This document shows positions 25,902-36,523 of a stretch of 64,000 bases of DNA, piece by piece; the first letter of the stretch is position 1, and each line of letters opens with the position of its first letter. The position numbers and the translations under genes are program-made. Below the pieces are notes generated by a model, which saw only the letters and a program-made list of their open reading frames with translations, did not search any database and had not been told where the DNA came from. The stretch is from Candidatus Brevundimonas colombiensis (lineage in GTDB: Bacteria > Pseudomonadota > Alphaproteobacteria > Caulobacterales > Caulobacteraceae): the NCBI GenBank assembly GCA_029202665.1, contig CP119326.1:1240001-1304000 (forward strand), read 5' to 3'.

Positions 25902-27781
25902 GCCGTGATTCTGCGCCTCGATCGGCGCGCGGGCGCGGCGGCGCCCTCGTTCTCGAACAGTTCGGCCAGTTTTTCGGTCATGGCCCCGGCCAGCTGCTCA
26001 ACATCGACGATGGTCAGGGCCTTGCGATACCAGCGGGTCACGTCGTGGCCGATGCCGATGGCCAGAAGCTCGACCGGCGAACGGTCCTCGATCTCGGCGA
26101 TGACCTGACGCAGGTGCTTGTCCAGATACAGGGCGGCATTGGCCGATTGAGTCGAATCATCGACCGGCGAACCATCGGAAATCACCATCAGGATGCGGCG
26201 CTGCTCGGTGCGCGCCAACAGGCGGCCGTGCGCCCATTGCAGGGCCTCGCCGTCGATATTCTCCTTCAGCAGCCCCTCGCGCATCATCAGGCCCAGGTTC
26301 TTCTTGGCCCGGCGCCAGGGCGCGTCGGCGGCCTTGTAGATGATGTGGCGCAGGTCGTTCAGGCGGCCCGGATTCTGCGGCTTGCCGGCGGTGATCCAGG
26401 CCTCGCGGCTCTGGCCGCCCTTCCAGGCGCGGGTGGTGAAGCCCAGGATCTCGACCTTGACCCCGCACCGCTCCAGCGTCCGCGCCAGGATGTCGGCGCA
26501 GACCGCCGCCACCATGATCGGCCGCCCGCGCATGGAGCCGGAGTTGTCCAGCAGCAGGGTGACGACCGTGTCGCGGAACGGGCTCTCGCTTTCGGCCTTG
26601 AACGACAGGGGGGCGGTCGGATCGGTGACGATCCGGGTCAGGCGGGCGGTGTCCAGCATCCCCTCTTCCAGATCGAAGACCCAGGAGCGGTTCTGCTGAG
26701 CCAACAGGCGCCGCTGCAGCTTGTTGGCCAGGCGCGACACCACGCTGGACAGGATGGCCAGCTGGCCGTCCAGCAGGGCGCGCAGCCGATCCAGCTCGAC
26801 CGGATCGCACAGGTCGGCGGCGTCGATCACCTCGTCGAAGGCGGTGGTGAAGACACGGTAGATGTCCACGGCCCGACCGTCGTCGGCCGTCTGCTGACGG
26901 TTCGGCTGCTGGCCTTCCTGAAGCTCGGGGCCGTCGTCGGCGCCTTCGCCTTGCGGATCGGCGGGGGCGCCGTCCGGGCGGCTTTCGCGTTCTTCGTCGG
27001 AGGACTGATCGTCGGCGTCGCCCTCCATCGACTGGGAGCCTTCGCCGCCGTCCTCTTCCTCCTCCTGATCCTGATCGTCGTCGGAGGCGGGGTCCTGAGG
27101 GTCCGGCTCCTCGTCGCCGGGGTCTTCGGAGGCGTCCTCGCCGCGTCCGTCGCCGGGGTCCAGGTCCAGGGCGCGCAGCACCTCGTGCATCTTGCGGGCG
27201 AAGGCTTCCTGATCGCCGGCGGTTCCGGCCAGGGCGTCCAGCCGGGCGCCGGCCTTGGCCTCGATATTGGCGCGCACCAGATCCAGCATGGCCTTGGCGC
27301 CACCCGGCGCGGGCCGCCCGGTCAGCCGCTCGCGCACCAGCAGGGCCACCGCCTCCGACACCGGCACGCGCTCGGCCTCGTTGATCCGCAGGGCGCCGGT
27401 CTTTTCCAGCCGCGTCACCAGGGCGGCCCCCAGATTGTCGCGCACCCCGGCCAGGTGCTCCGAACCGAACGCCTCGACCCGCGCCTGTTCGACCGCATCG
27501 AAGACCTCGGCCGCCTTGGCGTCGGCGGGGCGCATCCGGCCGTCCAGCGCCGGATCGTGGTTGGCCAGACGCAGGGCAAGTCGATCCGCCTGACCGCGCA
27601 GGGCCGCGCTCTCTGGCCCGGATGGATCGCGCGGCGGGTGGGGCAGGGTCAGCACGCCGTTCGACAGGCGCGGCCCGTCCGATCCGAAGGCGACCTCCAG
27701 CTCAGGCTGTTCGGCCAGGGCCCGCGCGGCGTGGCCCAGCGCGCGCTTGAAGGTTTCGGCGGGGGTGTCCGTGGCGGCCAT
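25898..27781 (-). CDS. cobT: Cobaltochelatase subunit CobT
   Basis: Part of the aerobic CobNST cobalt chelatase of cobalamin synthesis, acting with the AAA ATPase CobS. 627 residues, the usual length. An N-terminal helical region ends around residue 220, followed by a long acidic, Asp/Glu/Gln-rich linker (DPGDEEPDPQDPASDDDQDQ) and a C-terminal VWA/MIDAS domain with LLLDNSGSMRGRP. cobS, commonly upstream of cobT in alphaproteobacteria, is not present here; the neighbouring upstream gene is the broken DUF418 gene. Confidence 0.93.
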   Translation of the reverse strand: MAATDTPAETFKRALGHAARALAEQPELEVAFGSDGPRLSNGVLTLPHPPRDPSGPESAALRGQADRLALRLANHDPALDGRMRPADAKAAEVFDAVEQARVEAFGSEHLAGVRDNLGAALVTRLEKTGALRINEAERVPVSEAVALLVRERLTGRPAPGGAKAMLDLVRANIEAKAGARLDALAGTAGDQEAFARKMHEVLRALDLDPGDGRGEDASEDPGDEEPDPQDPASDDDQDQEEEEDGGEGSQSMEGDADDQSSDEERESRPDGAPADPQGEGADDGPELQEGQQPNRQQTADDGRAVDIYRVFTTAFDEVIDAADLCDPVELDRLRALLDGQLAILSSVVSRLANKLQRRLLAQQNRSWVFDLEEGMLDTARLTRIVTDPTAPLSFKAESESPFRDTVVTLLLDNSGSMRGRPIMVAAVCADILARTLERCGVKVEILGFTTRAWKGGQSREAWITAGKPQNPGRLNDLRHIIYKAADAPWRRAKKNLGLMMREGLLKENIDGEALQWAHGRLLARTEQRRILMVISDGSPVDDSTQSANAALYLDKHLRQVIAEIEDRSPVELLAIGIGHDVTRWYRKALTIVDVEQLAGAMTEKLAELFENEGAAAPARRSRRRITA

Positions 27782-27822
27782 GCCCCTCAGTTAGTCGGTT
27801 CGCGCCTGCGATAAAAGCGTCG

Positions 27823-29088
27823 TCAGGCCGGTTTTCGCATCGGCAGCCGCCGCCCATAGGTCAGGCAGCGCCACAGCCATTCGGCCGGCCCCATGGCGAA
27901 GCGCGACAGCCACAGCGGCGACCAGATCAGCTGCAACGCCCACACCCCGACCACGACGGCCCACAGCATCGGTCGATCTATCTGGCCCATCAGCCCCAGC
28001 CCCCGCCCGCCCCAGAACAGGCTGGTCATGATGATCGACTGGGCCAGATAGTTGCTGAGCGCCATCCGGCCCGCGGCCGCCAGCGGCCTCAACACGCCCG
28101 CACGTCCGGCCTTCCAGATCAGGATCAGCACGGAGGCGTAGCCCAGGCCGATCAAGGGATTGAGCAACCCCTCGATCCCGGCTGTCCACATCATCCGGGC
28201 ATGGGCCATGTCGTCGAGCTAGGTCAGACCGCAGACGACCGCCAGTGCCGCGGCGCCCGCCGCCGTCACGCCGCGATACAGGCGCGCGGACAGCGCCCCG
28301 CTCAAGAAACCCGTCTTGAACAGGCCCAGGCCGATCATCATCAAACCGACGGTCGGGAAGACGAAGACCATCAGGCTGGACAGCTGCAGCTCCACCCAGG
28401 CGCTGAAGTTCTGGCGATAGGCGCCGGCCAGCGACCCCGCCGCCTCGGCGATGTCGGCCCGCACCTGGGCGATCTGGGCGGCGGTCGGGGTCAGTTCGGC
28501 GGCGATGCGCGCTTGTACGTCGGGCGGCGCGAAATACAGGCTCAGCGGCCCGACGATCTGGACCAGCGAGAACAGCCCGAACAGCACGAGCCCGACGCGG
28601 AACAGCATAACCGTCCGCCACGACCGCGCTAGCATCACGAACAGGCCCGACCAGGCGTAGAGCAGCAGCACGTCGCCCCACCAGATCGCCAGCCCGTGGA
28701 CCAGGGCGATGACCGTCAGCCAGGCCAGCCGACGCCGCACCCGCCGTCCGCGCTGGGCATCGGACCGCTCTCCCCCGACCAGGAACAGCGAGGCCCCGAA
28801 CAGCATCGAAAAAAGGGCGATGAATTTCTGATGGAAAAAGGCGTCCACAACCCACTGGGCCGCCGCCGACGCGCCCGTGTCGGGAAAGGGCCACAGGCCG
28901 GAACCGCCATAGGCCGACAGGGTGGCGGCGAACCCGCCCGCGTTGACCGCCAATATGCCCAGAACCGCCAGGCCGCGCACCAGATCCAGCGTGGCGATGC
29001 GTTCAACGACCGGCGCGGCGGGCGTGTCTGGCTGCAGCATCCTCAACGCCCCCGATGGTCGGTCGGGCCAGAGTTCCGCATCCGGCAC
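27823..29088 (-). pseudogene. DUF418 membrane protein interrupted by an in-frame TAG
   Basis: Two segments in the same frame make one DUF418 protein: 28222-29088 (N-terminal, TLDLVRGLAVLGILAVNAGG and several membrane helices) and 27823-28218 (C-terminal, LSNYLAQSIIMTSLFWG). They are separated only by TAG at 28219-28221, in the sequence reading GLT-stop-LDDMAHARMMW. The codon could be a CAG-to-TAG mutation or a sequencing error. No frameshift is needed. The start is GTG 29088 or ATG 29040. DUF418 proteins are multi-pass inner-membrane proteins, some linked to transport or envelope stress. Truncated here unless the TAG is suppressed. Confidence 0.8.
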
Positions 29089-29115
29089 GTCGGCGTCAAT
29101 CCCCGACGCGCGTCC

Positions 29116-29673
29116 TCAGCTCCTGGGCATCAGGCCCAGACGATCCTTCACGGCCGGCTTGGCCTCGAAGGCGATGAAGGCGGCGCACAGACCGGCCCAC
29201 AGGGCGTAGCTGACGCCCACCACCATGGCGAGGGGCAGGCCGCCGACGCCGAAGATCAGCAGCGTCGTCTCCGTCGCCCCCAGCGCCTGCATGACGTCGG
29301 TCGCCTCGAACCAGCCCATCACGCTCATGCCCAGGGCGACGACGACCTGCACCAGGGCCGCCGCCATGCCGCCGTACAGCATGAAGCGCCACACCACGCC
29401 CAGCCGCGTGCCGGGCCGCCCATCGCGCCGCCGCTCGGTCAGGATGCGATACAGCGCCAGCGGAACCGCGATCAGTCCGATCAACAGCACCACCAGCCGC
29501 CAGTCCGTGTCGCGCCCCGGCATGACCGCATGGGGCCGCCAGACCAGCAGGGTCAGCCACAGCGGCGGCCAGGCCGCGCCCGCCAGACAGGCCAGAACGG
29601 GATACAGCGGCGCCGGGCGCGCCGCGATGGTCGTCTGACCGGGCAGGTCGGAATAGGTCTCGAACCGGCTCAT
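29116..29673 (-). CDS. Hypothetical inner-membrane protein (4-5 helices)
   Basis: About 185 residues with hydrophobic stretches at LACLAGAAWPPLWLTLLVW, LVVLLIGLIAVPLALYRIL, FMLYGGMAAALVQVVVALG, LLIFGVGGLPLAMVVGVSY and ALWAGLCAAFIAF. No family recognised. ATG 29673 overlaps the stop of the upstream dehydrogenase gene by 4 bp, so it is coupled to it. Followed 28 bp later by the DUF418 gene. Function unknown. Confidence 0.7.
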   Translation of the reverse strand: MSRFETYSDLPGQTTIAARPAPLYPVLACLAGAAWPPLWLTLLVWRPHAVMPGRDTDWRLVVLLIGLIAVPLALYRILTERRRDGRPGTRLGVVWRFMLYGGMAAALVQVVVALGMSVMGWFEATDVMQALGATETTLLIFGVGGLPLAMVVGVSYALWAGLCAAFIAFEAKPAVKDRLGLMPRS

Positions 29674-30551
29674 CGCGTCGGCGCCGGCGTGGGGCCGGAA
29701 TAGTCGTAGAAGCCGCGTCCGCTCTTTCGGCCCAGCCAACCGGCCTCGACATATTTCACCAGCAGCGGACAGGGCCGGTATTTGCTGTCGGCCAGGCCAT
29801 CATACAGCACGTTCATGATGGCCAGGACGACGTCCAGCCCCATGAAGTCCGCCAGCTCCAGCGGTCCCATCGGATGGTTGGCCCCCAGACGCAGGGCCTT
29901 GTCGATGGAGGCGACGTTGCCGACCCCTTCGTACAGGGCGAAGATCGCCTCGTTCATCATCGGCACCAGGATGCGGTTGACGATGAAGGCGGGGAAGTCC
30001 TCGGCGTCGGTCGTGGTCTTGCCCAGGCTTTCGGCGAAGGCGACGGCGGCGGAATGGGTTTCGGCCGAGGTGGCGATGCCGCGCACGATCTCGACCAGTT
30101 TCATGATCGGCGCCGGCTTCATGAAATGCAGGCCCACGAACCGGTCCGGCCGGTCCGTCGCGGACGCCAGACGAGTGATCGAAATGGACGAGGTGTTGGA
30201 CGCGATCAGCGTCTGCGGCCCCAGGTGCGGCAGGACTTCGGCGTAAACGGCCTTCTTGACCGCCTCGTCCTCCAGCGTGGCCTCGATCACCAGATCAGCG
30301 CCGGCCACCGCCTCGGCGATCCCGGCCGCCGGCGTGATGCGGGCCAGGGCGGCGTCGGCGGCCGCCTGGTCGACCAGGCCGCGCCCCGCCTGCCTGGCCA
30401 GACTGGCGGCGATCTCGCCCTGGGCCATCGGCAGGCGGTCGGCGACGATGTCGTACAGCCGCACCGAATAGCCTCCCAGCGCGACGGCCTGGGCGATGCC
30501 TGCGCCCATCTGTCCGGCGCCCAGAATGGCGACTGTGGAAATCGTGCTCAT
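29670..30551 (-). CDS. 3-hydroxybutyryl-CoA dehydrogenase
   Basis: NAD-dependent oxidation of 3-hydroxyacyl-CoA (or the reverse) in short-chain fatty-acid or butanoate metabolism. 293 residues. Rossmann loop VAILGAGQMGAGIAQAVALGG, then IASNTSSISITRLA, the catalytic His in FVGLHFMKPAPIMKLVEIV, and the C-terminal domain motif FIVNRILVPMMNEAI with LGANHPMGPLELADFMGLD. These match the Hbd/PaaH type. Paired by overlap with the downstream membrane gene. Confidence 0.93.
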   Translation of the reverse strand: MSTISTVAILGAGQMGAGIAQAVALGGYSVRLYDIVADRLPMAQGEIAASLARQAGRGLVDQAAADAALARITPAAGIAEAVAGADLVIEATLEDEAVKKAVYAEVLPHLGPQTLIASNTSSISITRLASATDRPDRFVGLHFMKPAPIMKLVEIVRGIATSAETHSAAVAFAESLGKTTTDAEDFPAFIVNRILVPMMNEAIFALYEGVGNVASIDKALRLGANHPMGPLELADFMGLDVVLAIMNVLYDGLADSKYRPCPLLVKYVEAGWLGRKSGRGFYDYSGPTPAPTR

Positions 30552-30655
30552 GAACCCTGGTCGATAGTGGTCGGGCGGGCACCTTTAGGAAGGACGGCGC
30601 GCGGCGCAAGAGCGGATCGGCGCCCGAGGACCAGATTCCCGCCGGCCGTGTCGCC

Positions 30656-30961
30656 TCAGCCCAGCAGCTGGATCAGCGCCGGCGCCGCCGTGCGGTTGAA
30701 CAGCACGCCGATGAACTGCAACAGCAGGATGACCACGATGGGCGAGATGTCGATGCCGCCCAGGTTGGGAATGATGCGGCGGAACGGCTCCAGCAGCGGG
30801 GCGGTGACCCGGTCCAGGAAGGTCCCCACCGAATAGACGAAGCGGTTTCGATAGTTGACGACGTCGAACGCCACCAGCCAGCTCAGTATGGCCTGGGCGA
30901 TGATGAACCAGATCATCAGACTGATGATGGTGTTGATCAACCAGACGATCGCGTAGCCCAT
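30656..30961 (-). CDS. YggT family membrane protein
   Basis: A 101-residue protein with two hydrophobic blocks (IVWLINTIISLMIWFIIAQAIL and ISPIVVILLLQFIGVLF) separated by the conserved FLDRVTAPLLEPFRRIIPNLGGID segment, typical of YggT. The family is linked with osmotic or envelope functions and, in some bacteria, cell-division-site membrane proteins; the precise role is not established. Start ATG 30961. Confidence 0.92.
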   Translation of the reverse strand: MGYAIVWLINTIISLMIWFIIAQAILSWLVAFDVVNYRNRFVYSVGTFLDRVTAPLLEPFRRIIPNLGGIDISPIVVILLLQFIGVLFNRTAAPALIQLLG

Positions 30962-31122
30962 GAACCCTGCCTCTATAGCCGAACGGCGCTTCTAGCGGTT
31001 CGCCCCCCGCCCGACAACGGCCGTGTCGCGCCTGCGCCGATTGCGCGCACAAGCCCGTTGACACCGCGCCCGCCCGCCTTCTATGTCCGCCTCGCCTGTG
31101 AAACCCGATCCAGCGCCGGAAC

Positions 31123-32773
<1,651 letters not shown>

Positions 32774-32799
32774 CCTGATCGTCCCCGCTGCGCGTGAAC

Positions 32800-33071
32800 G
32801 AACACGAAGTCGAAGGTAGTAGGTCGATCCCCGAACGATCAGGCCAGACGATTGCCGACGCCGAGCATCAGGTGACCGAGGAGACGGTTGAAGGGGCCGT
32901 TTGGACGGTGTGTGTGATGAGGTGGTGCTACAGCCTCGGGACGGCGAACTGACTGTAGGGGAACGCTTTCTCGACGGTCGCTGTGGGACCGTGTGTAGCA
33001 GCGTGGTGTCAGATTTATCGCCTGTTTCCGTCCAAACCCTTGCTCTGCAAGGATTTGGTGGAGCCGAGGGG
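32800..33071 (-). repeat. 272-bp repeat, inverted copy
   Basis: Reverse complement of 31183-31454. Together with the adjoining right-end sequence (33072 onward) it rebuilds the attP junction in reverse orientation. Begins 27 bp after the integrase stop codon. Confidence 0.9.
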
Positions 33072-33072
33072 A
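33056..33072 (-). repeat. Internal inverted att core (reconstituted attP)
   Basis: Reverse complement of the 17-bp attL/attR core, with right-end sequence on one side and left-end sequence on the other, as expected for attP rather than attL or attR. Confidence 0.88.
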
Positions 33073-33197
33073 CGACCTTTGGGTCGGTTTCGTCGGTCAT
33101 GGAGGTGCTCTGCGACTCGGGAGTTCGAGGCGGCAGGAGAGTCTGATGTCAGGCAGGGGTCAACGTCTTCCACGGCCCTCTATGACCGCCCCTGACG

Positions 33198-33821
33198 TCA
33201 GGAGGCAACGCTCTCCAGACGATCTTCCTCGACCGTGAGCATGGCGCGTTTGATGCGCTGGACCGAGGCCGTGGAGGTGCCGGTCGCCTTCGCTACCGCC
33301 CGGATGCTCTGACCGTCCTTCAGGGCCTTCTCGACCCCCGCCACACGGTCGGGCGACAAACTGGGCCGACCGAACGCGACGCCCTTGGCACGAGCGCGAG
33401 CGAGGCCCGCTCGGACCCTGCCCCTGACCAGTTCGCGCTCGAATTCGGAAAACACCGCCAGCATCTGGAAGAGCATGCGCCCCGAGGGCGTCGAGGTATC
33501 GACCGACTGCTGGTGAAGGTAGAGGTCGCAGCCCCGAGCTTGGATGTCGCCGAGGAAGGCCACCAGATCGGTCAGGGAGCGTCCCAGACGGTCAACGGCG
33601 TATGCGGCCACGATGTCCACCTCTCGACGATGGACGGCCTTCAGAAGGGCGTCGTAGCCCGGCCGTTGATCCCGCCCCTTCGCGCCGCTGATACCGGCAT
33701 CCTCGAACACCCTGACGATGGTCCAGCCGGATCGCTCGGCCACCTCGGTCAGGATGCGGAGTTGGTTCTCGGTCGTCTGCTGATCGGTCGAGACCCGAAG
33801 ATAGATGCCAGCGCGCTTCAT
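33198..33821 (-). CDS. Small serine recombinase (resolvase/invertase), left copy
   Basis: A 207-residue site-specific recombinase of the Tn3 resolvase/Hin-Gin-Pin type. The catalytic Ser11 is in GIYLRVSTDQQTTENQL. The core has VFEDAGISGAKGRDQRPGYDALL, DRLGRSLTDLVAFL and the dimer-helix segment MLFQMLAVFSEFERELVRGRVRAGLARARAKG. The C-terminal HTH is SIRAVAKATGTSTASVQRIKRAM. ATG 33821 starts exactly at the family N-terminus; the longer open frame upstream is read-through. Identical to 45779-46402. Small serine invertases act on inverted sites, which is notable because the gene sits inside inverted repeats. Confidence 0.93.
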   Translation of the reverse strand: MKRAGIYLRVSTDQQTTENQLRILTEVAERSGWTIVRVFEDAGISGAKGRDQRPGYDALLKAVHRREVDIVAAYAVDRLGRSLTDLVAFLGDIQARGCDLYLHQQSVDTSTPSGRMLFQMLAVFSEFERELVRGRVRAGLARARAKGVAFGRPSLSPDRVAGVEKALKDGQSIRAVAKATGTSTASVQRIKRAMLTVEEDRLESVAS

Positions 33822-33880
33822 CGACCAGAAGGTCTCACGGATCGGCGGGGCGTCAATCAGATGTGGTTTTCGCGGGTATC

Positions 33881-33897
33881 TTTCAGCACGGCTGAAA
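33881..33897. promoter_or_regulatory. Perfect palindrome upstream of the serine recombinase (left)
   Basis: TTTCAGC-3 nt-GCTGAAA, about 60 bp upstream of the recombinase start. Possible recombinase subsite or operator. Duplicated at 45703-45719. Confidence 0.5.
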
Positions 33898-33976
33898 CGG
33901 GTTCTGCGTGGCCCGGATTTGCTGGGGCCAGAAGGGCGAATTTCGGAGGGGTTTTTGGAACACCCCAACCCTGCTT

Positions 33977-34414
33977 TTAGAAGCCCTCGGACACACCCTT
34001 CCGGTAATCCTCGATTTCCTTGATCTGGGTCTGGTTCTTCATCTTGGAATCTACCTTCACCCCGAGTTTGTCGAGGAAGGCGAGGGCGTTGTCGCGCTTC
34101 ACAGGATCGACCGGCGGCGGCGGCGGCGGTGCGGGAGGCCAAGGTTTGGAGCCGAGCAATCGTTGCCCGTGGTCCATGACCTTGCCTGTCCGCAGGTGCT
34201 CCTCGACCCATGCCCGTGGGTAGAGCGCGATGTGTCCATGCCCCTTGTTGAAGAAGGGGGGACTGGCGTCAGGGTTTTTCTCGATCCAGCCCGTTGTCGT
34301 CGGCGGGTCCATCATCGCGGCGACGTCCTCGCGAGTCAGGATGTCCCTAACCGGCATGCCCAGCCGAGCGGCTAACTCCTGCTTCGCCTGATCCTTTTTC
34401 GACGCTCTGGCCAA
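33977..34414 (-). CDS. AlpA/excisionase-like HTH protein, left copy
   Basis: A 145-residue protein starting at TTG 34414, which follows GGAGG by 5 nt, the best-supported start. The central part (ILTREDVAAMMDPPTTTGWIEKN, then GHGHIALYPRAWVEEHL) has the pattern of small winged-helix excisionases/AlpA regulators. A Pro-rich linker (PPAPPPPPPVDP) and a helical tail follow. It could be the recombination directionality factor for the tyrosine integrase or a regulator. Identical to 45186-45623. The family call is tentative and based on pattern only. Confidence 0.62.
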   Translation of the reverse strand: MARASKKDQAKQELAARLGMPVRDILTREDVAAMMDPPTTTGWIEKNPDASPPFFNKGHGHIALYPRAWVEEHLRTGKVMDHGQRLLGSKPWPPAPPPPPPVDPVKRDNALAFLDKLGVKVDSKMKNQTQIKEIEDYRKGVSEGF

Positions 34415-34442
34415 TGCTGCCTCCAAATCTGTCGAAAGAAGC

Positions 34443-34597
34443 GGTGGCAGATCGGTCGTTAAGATCGGCAGAATCGTCGCCGCGATCCTGCCGCTGGCGG
34501 CAGATCGCACACCCTCGAAAGCAGGTCAGCAGCCTCATGAGCACTCTGGCGGCAGATCGGCGTCTGGCCATCACCACCATGTCGATTCTGCCGCCAG
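34443..34597. repeat. Iteron-like repeat field (left arm)
   Basis: Mirror copy of 45003-45157: about six direct and inverted versions of GATYCTGCCGCCAG between the AlpA-like gene and the ATPase gene. Confidence 0.6.
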
Positions 34598-34883
34598 CAC
34601 GCAGCTATGCAACCCGCCGCCATCTGGCATTCTATTGATGTCTGGCCAGACCGAGGCGGGTTATCACGCCCTCCCGTAGAGACCTCATCCGGGTCTCATC
34701 AATACCCCGAGGCGAGGGATCGTCCTCACCTCTGACGGGACTTCCATCCCGATACGACGACTACCGCTCCGAACACAGCTTCGGGGCAGCGATGAACTGT
34801 GGGCGCCCACCAACCAACCGAATGCGACGTGCGTGAACATCAACCCATCGGCCCAACGGCCACACACATGAAGGACAACGACG

Positions 34884-35810
34884 ATGACGAAGACGAAAGG
34901 AGCGGGCGGGATCGTCCGCAAGACACTGGAGGATTGGGAGGCGGTGCCGAACACCAATCCCCTATGCGACGATATCGACGATGCTGCGCGGAAACTCGGC
35001 TATGTGTTCGATAAAACCAAGACCGCCGAAACCGCAGCAATCCTTTGCGGGCAACCCGGCTTGGGAAAAAGCGAGGCCATTCGGCAAGCACTCCGCACTG
35101 CTGGGCTGAAAGGGGTGTTCTTCAAGCATACCGATCTTCGCCAGCTTCTTGATGCCTTCGAGTTGGCGCACCGCACGAGCCAGCCGCTCATCCTCGAAGA
35201 GGCCGACAACGTGCTGAAGTCCGAAGGACAGGCAAATATCTTGAAGGAGGCGATGGATCAGGCCGGGCGGCGTATACACACGACTGAACGCAAGGTGCCG
35301 GATGAGGACGGCAAGTTGGTGAAGCAGATCGTCCACATTCCTCTGACGGCACCACTGGTCCTCACGTCGAACAAGGACTTGCGGAAAGATAGCCAGTTTG
35401 AGCCGAAGATGCGCCCCCACGTCAGCGCGCTACGGTCGCGGGTCGCTCCGCTCTACATCGGTGCCGACCGGCAAACCGCGTGGGAGTTTTCCTGCTACCT
35501 CGCGATCTGCAAGCGCATGCTCCACAAGCCGGATGAGAAGACCTCGATCTCTCCCGATAGTCAGAACTGCGCGCTGGAGTGGTTCACGAAAAATCTGCTT
35601 CGTCTGGAGGATGGATCGCCCCGGACCCTGAAGGATGTGGCCAAGTTCATCTCCTACAATCCCGAGGAACCTCGGCTCTGGGCGAAGGACATGAAGGCGA
35701 TGCTGGTGAATCGCGATCAGCCTGACTTCATCCCGCCGGGTGGCGTCATGCCGCGCATCTTCCTCGACCGGACTGCCGTGGCTCGAATGAGCCTTCGGCG
35801 GGCCGCGTGA
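34884..35810 (+). CDS. AAA-type ATPase of the element
   Basis: A 308-residue P-loop ATPase. Walker A is CGQPGLGKSEA near residue 52, Walker B is PLILEEADNV, and sensor 1 is PLVLTSNKDL. An Arg-finger-like segment is PHVSALRSRVAPLYIG. It resembles small AAA ATPases of mobile elements (DnaC/IstB or Cdc48-like single domains), but I cannot name a family. The first 17 codons lie within the inverted arm, so an identical start (19 residues, then stop) exists at 44657-44716. The downstream gene overlaps by 4 bp if its GTG start is used. Confidence 0.85.
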   Translation: MTKTKGAGGIVRKTLEDWEAVPNTNPLCDDIDDAARKLGYVFDKTKTAETAAILCGQPGLGKSEAIRQALRTAGLKGVFFKHTDLRQLLDAFELAHRTSQPLILEEADNVLKSEGQANILKEAMDQAGRRIHTTERKVPDEDGKLVKQIVHIPLTAPLVLTSNKDLRKDSQFEPKMRPHVSALRSRVAPLYIGADRQTAWEFSCYLAICKRMLHKPDEKTSISPDSQNCALEWFTKNLLRLEDGSPRTLKDVAKFISYNPEEPRLWAKDMKAMLVNRDQPDFIPPGGVMPRIFLDRTAVARMSLRRAA

Positions 35811-35833
35811 TCCCTCATCGAAGGATCAGTCTC

Positions 35834-36082
35834 ATGAAGATCATCCTATGGGTTGAACACGACACGCCCGGCCCCATGGCTGAAGCCCTCGCTGCTCACC
35901 ACGTCCCGCACCGCCTCGATCAAGGTCACGATGGTTGGATATTCAGCGTCCAGCCTCGGGACTGGATTTTCGTGAGGTCCATCGCTGCCGATGCCGGATT
36001 TGAGATCGACGCTTCCGAATGTGAGGTAGATGCCGATCATTTCGGCGGTGCGGCCTTGGCGGGCTTCAGAGCGGTTTGTTGA
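35834..36082 (+). CDS. Small hypothetical protein after the ATPase gene
   Basis: About 82 residues (MKIILWVEHDTPGPMAEALAAHH). ATG 35834 gives a natural start; GTG 35807 overlapping the ATPase stop (GTGA) would add 9 residues. Weakly resembles small alpha/beta proteins. Likely cotranscribed with the ATPase. No family recognised. Confidence 0.6.
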   Translation: MKIILWVEHDTPGPMAEALAAHHVPHRLDQGHDGWIFSVQPRDWIFVRSIAADAGFEIDASECEVDADHFGGAALAGFRAVC

Positions 36083-36257
36083 GGCGCGAAACCAATGCTG
36101 GGTTGGCGGAAGCCAGAAGCTGCTTTAGCCCAGCCGACTGGGCTTGAGAGCGCGCAAGAAGTTGAGCTTTCTGCTGTTCAAGCCAAACTTCCGAGTGGTC
36201 ACCGCGCTTCCAGCGTTCGAGGTCGTCTATGCCAAACAGGAGGTCGTTATCAGTCAT
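36066..36257 (-). CDS. Small hypothetical protein (63 aa)
   Basis: Starts MTDNDLLFGIDDLERWKRGDH and continues with a Gln/Ala/Leu-rich helix. ATG 36257 overlaps the stop of the upstream 76-aa gene (ATGA), which argues that both are real. It overlaps the convergent 82-aa gene by 17 bp. No family recognised. Confidence 0.55.
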   Translation of the reverse strand: MTDNDLLFGIDDLERWKRGDHSEVWLEQQKAQLLARSQAQSAGLKQLLASANPALVSRLNKPL

Positions 36258-36484
36258 CGCCGCGCCTCCGGTTTCATCCAAAGGACCGCCCACGCGACCC
36301 TCACAGCAAGCACCAGCTTTCCCTCTCGAACCAGCGTTTGAAATAGTTCGATGAGGGCGTCGGCGGACGCCTCACGGCCAGCCCGAAGACACAAATAATT
36401 CTCCGCGCGGCCGAGCCATGCGGACGAGAAATGTCTGCGTGAATCGGTCAGCCCGCGTTCCAGAAAGTAGTGGTAGATGTCCAT
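36254..36484 (-). CDS. Small hypothetical protein (76 aa)
   Basis: MDIYHYFLERGLTDSRRHFSSAWLGRAENYLCLRAGREAS, then helices including LIELFQTLVREGKL. The pattern (short protein with FSxxWLGRAxNY) resembles small element-borne proteins of alphaproteobacteria (DUF6626-like), but I am not certain. Coupled to the 63-aa gene downstream. Confidence 0.58.
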   Translation of the reverse strand: MDIYHYFLERGLTDSRRHFSSAWLGRAENYLCLRAGREASADALIELFQTLVREGKLVLAVRVAWAVLWMKPEARR

Positions 36485-36523
36485 ATCGGAGCCTTTCGTT
36501 TCCGATATTTATCCCGGCAGGGT

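Larger units (their letters stand above)
33056..34933 (-). repeat. 1,878-bp inverted arm, left copy
   Basis: Pairs with 44667-46544. Matching landmarks at both ends and within the genes give a constant coordinate sum (79600), so there are no indels and apparently full identity. Contains the serine recombinase, the AlpA-like gene, the iteron-like field and the first 17 codons of the ATPase gene. Confidence 0.93.

Noticed and set aside
34685..34957. 90-codon minus-strand frame mirrored at 44421-44915, with a hydrophobic segment (PPAPFVFVIVVVLHVCG)
   Set aside because: It lies opposite the ATPase start and promoter region and uses the reverse of its codons; no ribosome-binding site was seen.
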